7,262 nucleotides of DNA from an uncultured Bacteroides sp. (GCF_910586915.1 NZ_CAJULN010000073.1:1-7262); one strand, 5' to 3'. Shown: positions 1 to 6,551, counted from the stretch's first letter. A program made the numbers and translations. Notes: generated by a model from the sequence alone, not told the origin.

Positions 1-1802
1 GAAGTCGAATTGCCGAATACAACTAAATTTCTTGCCTTCTTAATCTGTTGCGGAGTGATGCCGTTTGCTTCGTTGTAGGCCAACTGTTTTTCACGTCGTC
101 GATTGGTCTCGTCAATGGTCAGTTTCATGCTGTCTGTTATTTTGTCAGCGTACATGATAACTTTTCCGTTTACATTACGTGCGGCACGTCCCGCAGTTTG
201 TGTCAGAGAGCGATGCGAACGGAGGAATCCTTCTTTATCCGCGTCAAGAATAGCCACAAGGGAAACTTCGGGAAGATCTAATCCCTCACGGAGCAGATTT
301 ACGCCGATTAGTACATCGTAAATTCCTTGTCGGAGGTCATCCATGATTTTGATGCGTTCGAGCGTATCGACATCACTATGGATATAGTTACATCTTACAT
401 TATTATTAAGGAGGTATTCCGCCAACTCTTCCGCCATTCGTTTAGTCAGCGTAGTGACAAGCACGCGTTCTTCCTGCTCGATTCGTAGTTGAATTTCTTC
501 CATCAGGTCGTCAATTTGATTAAGGCTTGGACGGACTTCAATAATCGGGTCCAATAGTCCGGTAGGACGGATGACTTGTTCCACCACAATACCTTCCGAC
601 TGAATTAACTCATAATCGGCTGGTGTGGCGCTGACGTAGACCACTTGTTTTGCCATCTCTTGAAACTCCTCAAATTTCAGCGGGCGGTTATCCATTGCGG
701 CAGGCAGGCGGAAGCCGTATTCTACAAGGTTGATTTTACGTGCACGGTCTCCGCCATACATCGCGCGGATTTGTGGGATACTGACATGACTTTCATCAAT
801 GACAATCAGGAAATCTTCCGGGAAAAAGTCGAGTAGGCAGTAGGAGCGCGTACCGGCAGCACGACCGTCAAAATAACGGGAGTAATTTTCAATGCCGGAA
901 CAATGGCCGAGTTCACGAATCATTTCCATATCGTAGGTGACCCGTTCATAAAGCCGTTTGGCTTCATATTCTTTGCCGATAGACTCGAAGAAAGCCACTT
1001 GTTTCGTCAAATCATCTTCTATTTCGTGAATGGCGCGGAGAGTAGCCTCCTTAGTAGTCATAAACAGATTTGCCGGATAAATTTTATATACTTCGAATGG
1101 TGCGATAGTGATTCCCGTAACAGGGTCTACTTCTTCTATGCCATCAATCTCATCTCCCCAGAAAATAACGCGAAGAAGATTGTCCGTGTAAGCTAAGTAG
1201 ATATCTACCGTATCACCTTTTACGCGGAAGTTGCTGCGATTGAGGTCTATATCGTTACGTACATACAAACTGTCTACCAGGCGACGGAGAAATACGTTGC
1301 GGTCCATCATGCGTCCTCGTTCTATTTCAATCACATTTTTGTAAAAGTCCGAAGGATTTCCCATGCCGTAGATGCAGGAAACGGAGGAGACCACCACCAC
1401 ATCCTTTCGTCCGGAGAGCAAGGCGGAAGTAGCGGCAAGACGTAGTTTGTCGATTTCGTCGTTGATGACCAAATCCTTTTCTATGTAGGTATCGCTGCTT
1501 GGGAGATAGGCTTCCGGCTGATAATAGTCATAATAAGAAACATAATATTCAACTGCATTATTGGGAAAGAAACCTTTAAACTCGCTGTATAACTGTGCCG
1601 CCAATGTCTTGTTGTGGCTCAGAATCAATGTCGGTTTGTTGATATTGGCAATAACATTGGCGATGGTAAATGTTTTTCCCGAACCGGTGACCCCTAATAG
1701 AGTCTGTGCGGGAACTCCCTGAAGTATCCCTTCAGTCAGTTGTGCAATAGCTTCCGGCTGGTCTCCGGTAGGTTTGTAAGCTGATGTTAGTTCAAAATTC
1801 AT
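1..1802 (-). CDS. uvrB: UvrABC system protein B, 3' end cut by the window edge
   Basis: This is the DNA-damage recognition helicase of nucleotide-excision repair. It is loaded by UvrA, verifies the lesion and recruits UvrC. The frame is open from the ATG at 1802 down to base 3, giving 600 codons with no stop. Visible motifs in order: Walker A GVTGSGKT (residues 37-44); the lesion-probing beta-hairpin rich in Tyr, YYVSYYDYYQPEAY (86-99); the helicase DESH box (336-339); SATPADYE (391-398); NLLREGLDLPEV (from 502); and the arginine-finger motif QTAGRAAR (535-542). The family is usually about 670-680 residues, so the missing part is the C-terminal UVR/UvrC-binding tail. The start is supported by AGGA (complement of 1809-1812) six bases upstream and by the usual MNFELTSAYKPTGDQPEAI N-terminus. 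It is transcribed away from paaK. No frameshift was seen. Identification is very secure. Confidence 0.98.
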   Translation of the reverse strand, partial: MNFELTSAYKPTGDQPEAIAQLTEGILQGVPAQTLLGVTGSGKTFTIANVIANINKPTLILSHNKTLAAQLYSEFKGFFPNNAVEYYVSYYDYYQPEAYLPSSDTYIEKDLVINDEIDKLRLAATSALLSGRKDVVVVSSVSCIYGMGNPSDFYKNVIEIERGRMMDRNVFLRRLVDSLYVRNDIDLNRSNFRVKGDTVDIYLAYTDNLLRVIFWGDEIDGIEEVDPVTGITIAPFEVYKIYPANLFMTTKEATLRAIHEIEDDLTKQVAFFESIGKEYEAKRLYERVTYDMEMIRELGHCSGIENYSRYFDGRAAGTRSYCLLDFFPEDFLIVIDESHVSIPQIRAMYGGDRARKINLVEYGFRLPAAMDNRPLKFEEFQEMAKQVVYVSATPADYELIQSEGIVVEQVIRPTGLLDPIIEVRPSLNQIDDLMEEIQLRIEQEERVLVTTLTKRMAEELAEYLLNNNVRCNYIHSDVDTLERIKIMDDLRQGIYDVLIGVNLLREGLDLPEVSLVAILDADKEGFLRSHRSLTQTAGRAARNVNGKVIMYADKITDSMKLTIDETNRRREKQLAYNEANGITPQQIKKARNLVVFGNST

Positions 1803-1808
1803 AGTTCA

Positions 1809-1812
1809 TCCT
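1809..1812 (-). promoter_or_regulatory. Shine-Dalgarno site of uvrB
   Basis: AGGA on the minus strand lies six bases before the uvrB ATG. It is one of the few recognisable Shine-Dalgarno sites in the window and fixes the uvrB start. Confidence 0.55.
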
Positions 1813-1832
1813 AAAAGTGGAGCAATATTCGG

Positions 1833-1866
1833 CAAAATAATCGAGATTACAAATCATTTTTCCAAA
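1833..1866 (-). promoter_or_regulatory. Possible uvrB promoter
   Basis: On the minus strand, TTTG (complement of 1863-1866) lies 22 bases upstream of TTATTTTG (complement of 1833-1840). This resembles the Bacteroides -33 TTTG / -7 TAnnTTTG pattern, with one mismatch in the -7 box and a slightly long spacer. The leader would be roughly 25 bases. It is a pattern match only. Confidence 0.3.
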
Positions 1867-1874
1867 TAAATCCT

Positions 1875-1882
1875 TTACTTTG
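1875..1882 (+). promoter_or_regulatory. Possible -7 box of the paaK promoter
   Basis: TTACTTTG, followed by C, matches the Bacteroides -7 consensus TAnnTTTG at all but one fixed position. It lies 53 bases before the paaK ATG. No convincing TTG -33 element is visible 19-21 bases upstream, so the call is weak. The divergent spacer 1803-1935 holds nothing else that I can recognise. Confidence 0.3.
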
Positions 1883-1935
1883 CAACATATTAATATCAGA
1901 AAACAGATTCATACAACTAATAATACCGGAAACAC

Positions 1936-3234
1936 ATGATTTGGAATGAGAGCATTGAGTGCATGGAACGCGAGAGCCTTCGCAAGATTCAAAGCATCCG
2001 ACTCAAGAAAATTGTAGATTACGTTTATCACAACACCCCCTTCTATCGGAAGAAGATGCAGGAAATGGGAATTACTCCCGACGATATCAATAGTATTGAT
2101 GATATTGTAAAACTGCCGTTTACCACGAAGCATGATTTGAGAGACAATTATCCGTTCGGACTTTGTGCCGTACCGATGAGTCAGATTGTTCGTATTCATG
2201 GCTCTTCCGGTACTACCGGAAAACCGACAGTCGTAGGATATACCCGTAAAGATTTGTCCTCATGGACGGAATGTATATCCCGTGCTTTTACTGCATACGG
2301 GGCAAGTCGTTCGGATATATTCCAGGTGTCGTATGGCTACGGGCTTTTTACCGGTGGATTGGGGGCACACGCCGGAGCCGAAAATATTGGCGCTTCCGTT
2401 ATCCCGATGTCCAGTGGTAACACAGAAAAACAGATTACTTTGATGCATGATTTCGGTTCTACAGTGCTTTGCTGTACGCCTTCTTATGCACTTTATTTGG
2501 CGGATGCCATTAAGGATTCCGGCCTGCCGCGCGAAGAATTCAAATTGAAAGTCGGTGTTTTCGGTGCAGAACCCTGGACGGAAAATATGCGTCATGAGAT
2601 TGAAGAAAAACTCGGTGTCAAGGCTTATGATATTTATGGTCTGAGTGAAATTGCCGGTCCGGGGGTAGGGTATGAGTGTGAATATCAGCATGGTACTCAT
2701 TTGAATGAAGACCATTATTTCCCAGAGATTATAGACCCGAATACATTACAACCCGTAGAGCCGGGAAAAACAGGTGAATTGGTGTTTACCCACTTGACGA
2801 AAGAAGGTATGCCATTGCTTCGCTACCGTACGCGCGACCTTACTGCTTTGCATTATGACGTATGTTCCTGTGGTCGTACACTGGTGCGTATGGATCGCAT
2901 TTTGGGACGTAGTGACGATATGTTGATTATCCGCGGGGTGAATGTATTCCCGACACAAATAGAATCCGTAATTCTTGAAATGCCTGAATTTGAGCCGCAT
3001 TACTTGCTGATAGTCGGTCGTGAGAACAATACCGATACGATGGAACTACAGGTGGAGGTACGCCCGGATTTCTATTCCGACGAGATTAACAAAATGTTGG
3101 CCTTGAAGAAGAAACTGGCAGGGCGTCTGCAAAGTGTGCTCGGGTTGGGAGTCAATGTGAAATTGGTAGAGCCGCGTAGCATTGAACGCAGCGTAGGCAA
3201 GGCAAAACGGGTGATTGATAACAGAAAAATTTAA
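1936..3234 (+). CDS. paaK: Phenylacetate-CoA ligase (PaaK family, ANL superfamily)
   Basis: This is an AMP-forming aryl-acid:CoA ligase of 432 residues, full length for PaaK. The family converts phenylacetate (or a related aryl acetate), ATP and CoA to the CoA thioester, AMP and PPi in the cytoplasm. Visible motifs: P-loop SSGTTGKP (90-97); YDIYGLSE (231-238) for adenine/acid binding; RYRTRD (296-301) with the ribose-binding Asp; the hinge stretch GRSDDMLIIRGVNVFP (324-339); and a C-terminal SVGKAKR with the likely catalytic Lys422. Cys248, His255, Cys310 and Cys312 could form a metal site, which is an inference. The N-terminus has the usual PaaK form with NTPFYRKK (33-40). There is no strong Shine-Dalgarno site; GGAAA lies just upstream. 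It is divergent from uvrB and followed 231 bases later by an ACT-domain gene, a pairing that suggests aromatic amino-acid catabolism. Exact substrate (phenylacetate, indoleacetate, hydroxyphenylacetate) cannot be told from sequence. Confidence 0.94.
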   Translation: MIWNESIECMERESLRKIQSIRLKKIVDYVYHNTPFYRKKMQEMGITPDDINSIDDIVKLPFTTKHDLRDNYPFGLCAVPMSQIVRIHGSSGTTGKPTVVGYTRKDLSSWTECISRAFTAYGASRSDIFQVSYGYGLFTGGLGAHAGAENIGASVIPMSSGNTEKQITLMHDFGSTVLCCTPSYALYLADAIKDSGLPREEFKLKVGVFGAEPWTENMRHEIEEKLGVKAYDIYGLSEIAGPGVGYECEYQHGTHLNEDHYFPEIIDPNTLQPVEPGKTGELVFTHLTKEGMPLLRYRTRDLTALHYDVCSCGRTLVRMDRILGRSDDMLIIRGVNVFPTQIESVILEMPEFEPHYLLIVGRENNTDTMELQVEVRPDFYSDEINKMLALKKKLAGRLQSVLGLGVNVKLVEPRSIERSVGKAKRVIDNRKI

Positions 3235-3300
3235 ATGATTCCTGTTATCTTCCTTTGTCTGTCTTATGGCGTGCTGTAGCTTTATAATCAGCTTGTTACA

Positions 3301-3388
3301 GTAGCTATATATGCTGGACGCAGGACATATGGATGGTAGGCGTTGGACATATATGCGGTGGACATTGGATATATATGCGCTGTAAATC
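3301..3388. repeat. Four degenerate 22-bp tandem units
   Basis: Units start at 3301, 3323, 3345 and 3367, each exactly 22 bases apart. Taking the third (GGACATATATGCGG followed by TGGACATT) as reference, unit 4 matches at 17 of 22 positions, unit 2 at 15 and unit 1 at 13. Each contains a TATAT or CATAT core, and CATATATG is self-complementary. The array lies between the paaK stop and the ACT gene. There are no spacers, so it is not CRISPR. Its role is unknown; it could be a decayed minisatellite or a set of binding sites. Confidence 0.6.
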
Positions 3389-3465
3389 CCCCATATAGAT
3401 GGGAAAAATAGTGGATAATCATTAAAAAAATAATACCTGAACTTACAATATAATACTTTATAATT

Positions 3466-3891
3466 ATGGTAGCAAAACAACTTTCTATCTTTTTGGAAAA
3501 TAAGTCGGGTCGTCTGACGGAAGTGACTGAAGTATTGGCGAAAGAAAACATTAATCTTTCCGCCTTATGCATTGCGGAAAATGCAGATTTCGGCATTTTG
3601 CGTGGAATCGTATCCGAGCCCGATAAAGCATATAAGGCTTTGAAGGATAATCATTTTGCCGTGAATGTGACCGATGTGGTCGGCATTAGCTGTCCGAATA
3701 TACCGGGTGCTTTGGCAAAAGTACTGGAATTTCTGTCTGCCGAAGGAGTATTTATCGAATATATGTATTCGTTTGCCAATAACAATATTGCAAATGTGGT
3801 AATTCGCCCCAGCAATTTAGATAAATGTATCGAAGTGCTGAAAGAAAAAAGGGTCGATTTGTTGGCGGCGAGCGATTTGTATAAACTTTAG
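3466..3891 (+). CDS. Tandem ACT-domain protein
   Basis: This is a 141-residue cytoplasmic protein made almost wholly of two ACT domains. Domain 1 covers about residues 4-70, with the turn ENKSGRL and Gly15 at the usual ligand site. Domain 2 covers about 72-138, with CPNIPGAL and Gly81. Each begins with the beta-strand-then-Gly-Leu pattern seen in amino-acid-binding ACT modules (first strand KQLSIFL; second TDVVGIS). No catalytic or DNA-binding domain is present, so it is a stand-alone sensor type. Known ACT domains bind small ligands, usually amino acids. Its place after paaK suggests sensing an aromatic amino acid or product, but that is inference. The ATG at 3466 sits in an A/T-rich leader without a Shine-Dalgarno site, common in this phylum. 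The function of this particular family is not established by the sequence. Confidence 0.88.
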   Translation: MVAKQLSIFLENKSGRLTEVTEVLAKENINLSALCIAENADFGILRGIVSEPDKAYKALKDNHFAVNVTDVVGISCPNIPGALAKVLEFLSAEGVFIEYMYSFANNNIANVVIRPSNLDKCIEVLKEKRVDLLAASDLYKL

Positions 3892-3960
3892 TCGGTGGCG
3901 GGATATTGAATTGACAAAATAGTGTTTAACGCCTTTTATGTATTAAAAAACATAGATTAA

Positions 3961-3991
3961 TTGCTAAATTCCCGACGAATAAGTAACTTTG
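3961..3991 (+). promoter_or_regulatory. bamD promoter (Bacteroides -33/-7 type)
   Basis: TTG at 3961-3963 is followed by a 20-base spacer and TAACTTTG at 3984-3991, a perfect match to the Bacteroides primary-sigma -7 consensus TAnnTTTG. Transcription would start near 3996-4000, leaving a leader of only about 10-14 bases before the bamD ATG at 4010. It is the best promoter in the window and argues that bamD is expressed independently of the ACT gene. Confidence 0.68.
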
Positions 3992-4009
3992 CGCATTATT
4001 TTAAATAGG

Positions 4010-4813
4010 ATGAAGAAAAATATCATTATAAGTTTGCTTGCGGCAGCTTCTCTTACTTCATGTGGAGAGTATAATAAATTGCTGAAAAGCACTAATTACG
4101 AATACAAGTACGAAGCCGCCAAAAACTATTTTGCGAAAGGGCAGTATAACCGTTCGGCTACTCTGTTGAATGAGTTAATCACGATTCTTAAAGGAACCGA
4201 CAAGGCGGAAGAGTCTTTGTATATGTTGGGAATGAGCTACTATAATCAGAAAGATTATCAGACGGCTGCCCAGACGTTTATCACCTATTTCAATACCTAT
4301 CCGCGTGGTACTTTTACCGAATTGGCACGTTTCCATACAGGTAAGGCGTTATTTTTGGATACACCGGAGCCGCGTTTGGATCAGTCAAGTACTTATCAGG
4401 CTATCCAGCAGTTGCAGATGTTCATGGAATATTTCCCTGACAGCCCGAAGAAGCAGGAAGCACAGGATATGATTTTCGCTTTACAGGATAAGTTGGTGCT
4501 GAAAGAACTTTATTCGGCCAGACTGTATTATGATTTGGGTAATTATAGGGGCAATAATTATGAGTCTTGTGTCATTACAGCTCAAAATGCGCTGAAAGAT
4601 TATCCTTATACCGATTATCGTGAAGAACTTTCCATCTTGATTTTGCGCGCAAGACACGAAATGGCTATTTATAGTGTAGAAGACAAGAAGATGGATCGTT
4701 ATCGCGAGACTATTGATGAATATTATGCTTTTAAGAATGAATTTCCCGAAAGTAAATATTTGAAAGAGGCGGAAAAGATATTCAACGAATCAAAGAAAGT
4801 AATTAAAGACTAA
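4010..4813 (+). CDS. bamD: Outer-membrane assembly lipoprotein BamD
   Basis: This is a TPR lipoprotein of the BAM complex, which works with BamA to fold beta-barrels into the outer membrane. The protein has 267 residues from the ATG at 4010. A TTG codon at 3989 would lengthen it, but it overlaps the -7 box, so the ATG is preferred; AGG abuts the ATG. A lipoprotein signal is clear: MKKNIIISLL, then LTSC with lipidated Cys18. Residues after the Cys are GEYNK, lacking the acidic surface-export signal of Bacteroides surface lipoproteins, consistent with a periplasm-facing anchor. TPR-like helix pairs are seen at about 31-60, 67-97, 126-145, 166-198 and 227-258, each with repeated Tyr/Ala/Gly spacing (for example AEESLYMLGMSYYNQKDYQT). 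Length fits BamD/YfiO (about 245-280). It lies 14 bases before the omega gene and is probably cotranscribed with it. Confidence 0.93.
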   Translation: MKKNIIISLLAAASLTSCGEYNKLLKSTNYEYKYEAAKNYFAKGQYNRSATLLNELITILKGTDKAEESLYMLGMSYYNQKDYQTAAQTFITYFNTYPRGTFTELARFHTGKALFLDTPEPRLDQSSTYQAIQQLQMFMEYFPDSPKKQEAQDMIFALQDKLVLKELYSARLYYDLGNYRGNNYESCVITAQNALKDYPYTDYREELSILILRARHEMAIYSVEDKKMDRYRETIDEYYAFKNEFPESKYLKEAEKIFNESKKVIKD

Positions 4814-4827
4814 ATTTAAATAGATTT

Positions 4828-5163
4828 ATGGACTACAAAAAAACGAATGCTCCTACTACAACGGTAACCCGTGACATGATGGAACTCTGTTCTGATACAG
4901 GGAATGTGTATGAAACTGTTGCCATTATCGGTAAACGTGCTAATCAGATCAGTGTTGAAATCAAAAACGATCTTTCTAAGAAATTGGCAGAGTTTGCTTC
5001 ATACAATGACAATTTGGAAGAAGTGTTTGAAAATAGAGAGCAAATCGAGATTTCTCGTTACTATGAGAAATTGCCGAAGCCGGATTTGATTGCTACGCAA
5101 GAATACATCGAAGGAAAAGTATATTATAGAAATCCTGCTAAGGAAAAAGAAAAACTTCAGTAA
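4828..5163 (+). CDS. rpoZ: RNA polymerase omega subunit, Rpb6-like Bacteroidota form
   Basis: This 111-residue protein carries the Rpb6/omega core NVYETVAIIGKRANQIS at residues 26-42. The KRANQIS stretch corresponds to the KRARQL helix of E. coli omega that latches the beta' subunit. Omega aids RNA polymerase assembly and, in proteobacteria, takes part in ppGpp sensing. The C-terminal half (about 50-111) contains NREQIEISRYYEKLPKPDL and a Lys/Glu-rich tail. It diverges from E. coli omega, so annotation pipelines may call it hypothetical. It starts 14 bases after the bamD stop, in an A/T-rich gap with no Shine-Dalgarno site, and is probably in the same transcript. The bamD-omega adjacency is, to my knowledge, common in Bacteroidota. 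The assignment rests on the core motif and this context. Confidence 0.85.
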   Translation: MDYKKTNAPTTTVTRDMMELCSDTGNVYETVAIIGKRANQISVEIKNDLSKKLAEFASYNDNLEEVFENREQIEISRYYEKLPKPDLIATQEYIEGKVYYRNPAKEKEKLQ

Positions 5164-5185
5164 TTTATTTGCTGACAAAAGAATG

Positions 5186-5240
5186 GATAGTCAAGTAGTA
5201 AGTGGGATATTAAATCCTTGCTCCTTATTGCTTGGCTATT
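5186..5240 (+). promoter_or_regulatory. Long imperfect RNA hairpin in the rpoZ-DUF4293 spacer
   Basis: Bases 5186-5202 pair with 5224-5240 without a bulge over 17 positions: 13 Watson-Crick and four G-U pairs, around a 21-base loop. The G-U pairs become C-A mismatches on the other strand, so the fold favours the rightward transcript. AAGTAGT (5193-5199) inside the left arm can instead pair with ACTACTT (5254-5260), ten bases before the next start codon. The stem is not GC-rich and has only a weak U tail (ATTGTTTAAC), so it is a poor intrinsic terminator. It may be a processing site or leader control element. The rest of the 107-base spacer shows only a weak -33/-7-like pattern (TTG 5232-5234, TACTTTA 5256-5262). 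Confidence 0.42.
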
Positions 5241-5270
5241 ATTGTTTAACTCAACTACTTTAGAATACTT

Positions 5271-5714
5271 ATGATTCAACGGATTCAAACAGTTTATTTA
5301 TTGATGGTGGCAGGATTGCTGATTACGGCAATGTGTTTGCCGATGGGCTTTTTTACGGATACAATGGGAGAGCACCCTTTTAAGGCTTTGGGAGTGGTTG
5401 TCAATGACACTCTTCAGTCTACATGGGGATTGTTTGGAATTTTAATGCTCAGTACGTTGGTAGCTGTTGCTACTGTTTTCTTATTTAAGAACCGTATGTT
5501 GCAGATTCGTATGACAATTTTCAATAGCCTGCTACTGATAGGTTATTATATCGCTTTTATTGCTTTTTATTTTGCGTTGAAAAACGATGCGAATATGTTC
5601 CGTATGGGTTGGGCGTTGTGTCTGCCGCTTATCTCTATTATCTTGAATGTATTGGCTATTCGTTCCATCGGGCGGGATGAGGTAATGGTAAAAGCTGCAG
5701 ATAGATTGCGATAA
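5271..5714 (+). CDS. DUF4293 family four-helix inner-membrane protein
   Basis: This 147-residue protein has four predicted membrane helices: about 7-27, 52-72, 82-103 and 112-131. Charges fit an N-in, C-in topology: MIQR at the start, KNRMLQIR between helices 2 and 3, and a basic tail after Arg131 ending KAADRLR. The opening MIQRIQTVYLLMVAGLL and the closing RSIGRDEVMVKAADRLR are hallmarks of the DUF4293 family, which is largely confined to Bacteroidota and has no assigned function. No catalytic motif is visible. It follows the omega gene in the same direction across a structured 107-base leader and may be cotranscribed with it or separately controlled. The start is the first ATG in frame, after an A/T-rich leader without a Shine-Dalgarno site. 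The family call is fairly sure; the role is unknown. Confidence 0.83.
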   Translation: MIQRIQTVYLLMVAGLLITAMCLPMGFFTDTMGEHPFKALGVVVNDTLQSTWGLFGILMLSTLVAVATVFLFKNRMLQIRMTIFNSLLLIGYYIAFIAFYFALKNDANMFRMGWALCLPLISIILNVLAIRSIGRDEVMVKAADRLR

Positions 5715-5757
5715 GTTTCTGCGATTTGTGTAATTTAGCACAGTGGTCAATAGCTCA

Positions 5758-5800
5758 CAAAAAGAAGGCGCGTCGTGTATTACGACACACCTTCTTTTTG
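5758..5800. terminator. Bidirectional intrinsic terminator
   Basis: Arms 5758-5776 and 5782-5800 form a 19-position stem around a five-base loop. Seventeen pairs are Watson-Crick. The two C-A mismatches (5769/5789 and 5771/5787) become G-U pairs on the minus strand, so the leftward transcript pairs fully. The stem base is an A tract facing a T tract. On the plus strand it is followed by TTTTATAA. It lies between convergent genes and should end both the DUF4293 and the PorT-like transcripts. Confidence 0.85.
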
Positions 5801-5816
5801 TTTTATAAAGTCTGAT

Positions 5817-6551
5817 TTATTTTTTCAAATCGAACAAATAAGAGAGTTTTACGGTAATTGTACTGTGTGCGGCGCGTGCAAAATAATCCTTTTTCGTTGT
5901 GCTATAAAAATCGGACAGTGCAAAGTAGTAGCGTCCTTCTACGATGAAGCTCCCTGCTTTTTTCGTTCTGAGTTCCACACCACCGCCGCCGGCAATGCCA
6001 TAATCGAATTTATTCTGAATCTTGACACCATATAGCGCTTTTTGGGTGTTTGACAAGTTGTTCATATCTATACCTTCTATCGTTTCTGATTCACTTATCA
6101 GAAAGCCGATTTGAGGACCTGCGTGAATAAAGAATTGCAATCCTCTGTCTCGTCCGAAGGCAAGATGGGCAAGGAAGGGAATGTCAACATATGTCATTTT
6201 ACGAGTATAAGTTCTGCTGGGATCTTTGGTAGTTACTTCATACCCGTTTTCGTTCTGCGACACAATTTCAAACAGTTGGTCCCATCCTCTTTGTGAGACA
6301 TTCAATTCCACCTGTGCGCCGCAAATCATTGCAAAATACTTTTCAGAAATGTAGCGTGCAGTCAATCCTCCCGTAATTCCCATCAAACTGTTCTGCTTGA
6401 CGGTGGGAGTGAAAGATGCACTATTCAGGTTAACGCCACCGTTAATGCCTACGGATAAATTGTTTCGTGCTTCGCCTACTTGGGCGGCAGCAGGAAGGAA
6501 AAAAAACGTAAGCAGAAGGGCTGCAATCAAAAATGATTTTATCATTGTCAT
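5817..6551 (-). CDS. PorT-like outer-membrane beta-barrel protein
   Basis: This is a 244-residue exported protein with a Sec signal: Lys5, then a hydrophobic core to about residue 19, then PAAAQ with cleavage near residues 23-24. The mature part shows alternating amphipathic strands with Gly and aromatics: NLSVGINGGVNLNSASF, LMGITGGLTARYI, YVDIPFLAHLAFG, LQFFIHAGPQIGFLIS, FDYGIAGGGGVELRT, GSFIVEGRYYFALSDF and STITVKLSYLFDL. That matches the PorT-family barrel domain (outer-membrane barrel, about 8 strands). PorT itself belongs to type IX secretion, but this domain is widespread and the name should not be taken as that function. A TTG at 6566 would overlap the upstream stop. ATG 6551 or ATG 6545 is better; AGGA lies eight bases before 6545, so that start is nearly as likely. 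It is coupled to the upstream gene and ends at the shared terminator. Confidence 0.8.
   Translation of the reverse strand: MTMIKSFLIAALLLTFFFLPAAAQVGEARNNLSVGINGGVNLNSASFTPTVKQNSLMGITGGLTARYISEKYFAMICGAQVELNVSQRGWDQLFEIVSQNENGYEVTTKDPSRTYTRKMTYVDIPFLAHLAFGRDRGLQFFIHAGPQIGFLISESETIEGIDMNNLSNTQKALYGVKIQNKFDYGIAGGGGVELRTKKAGSFIVEGRYYFALSDFYSTTKKDYFARAAHSTITVKLSYLFDLKK

Noticed and set aside
903..1196. 97-codon plus-strand frame inside uvrB
   Set aside because: Antisense shadow of the conserved UvrB coding sequence.
1..1802. Truncated uvrB pseudogene
   Set aside because: The frame is intact to the window edge with all motifs in order; the missing C-terminus is due to the window boundary.
2260..2715. 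151-codon open frame on the minus strand inside paaK
   Set aside because: Fully antisense to a clear PaaK gene, with Cys/His/Thr-rich composition and no recognisable domain or start context.
3301..3388. CRISPR-like array
   Set aside because: The units abut directly with no unique spacers, are too degenerate, and no cas genes are near.
3390..3403. Small hairpin CCCAT-ATAG-ATGGG as terminator of paaK
   Set aside because: Only five pairs, and it is followed by A-rich rather than U-rich sequence on the plus strand.
3046..3596. Minus-strand open frames of 144 and 102 codons across the paaK end, repeat spacer and ACT start
   Set aside because: They overlap two well supported genes and owe their length to the repeat spacer; translations show no family features.
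3911..3942. E. coli-like TTGACA as a promoter upstream of bamD
   Set aside because: No matching -10 at the right distance, and Bacteroides uses the TTG/TAnnTTTG type, which is present closer to the gene.
3989..4009. TTG at 3989 as the bamD start
   Set aside because: It lies within the -7 promoter box; the ATG at 4010 gives a normal lipoprotein signal.
5817..6551. Type IX secretion component
   Set aside because: The resemblance is to the generic PorT-type barrel domain; no other type IX genes are visible and Bacteroides generally lack the system.
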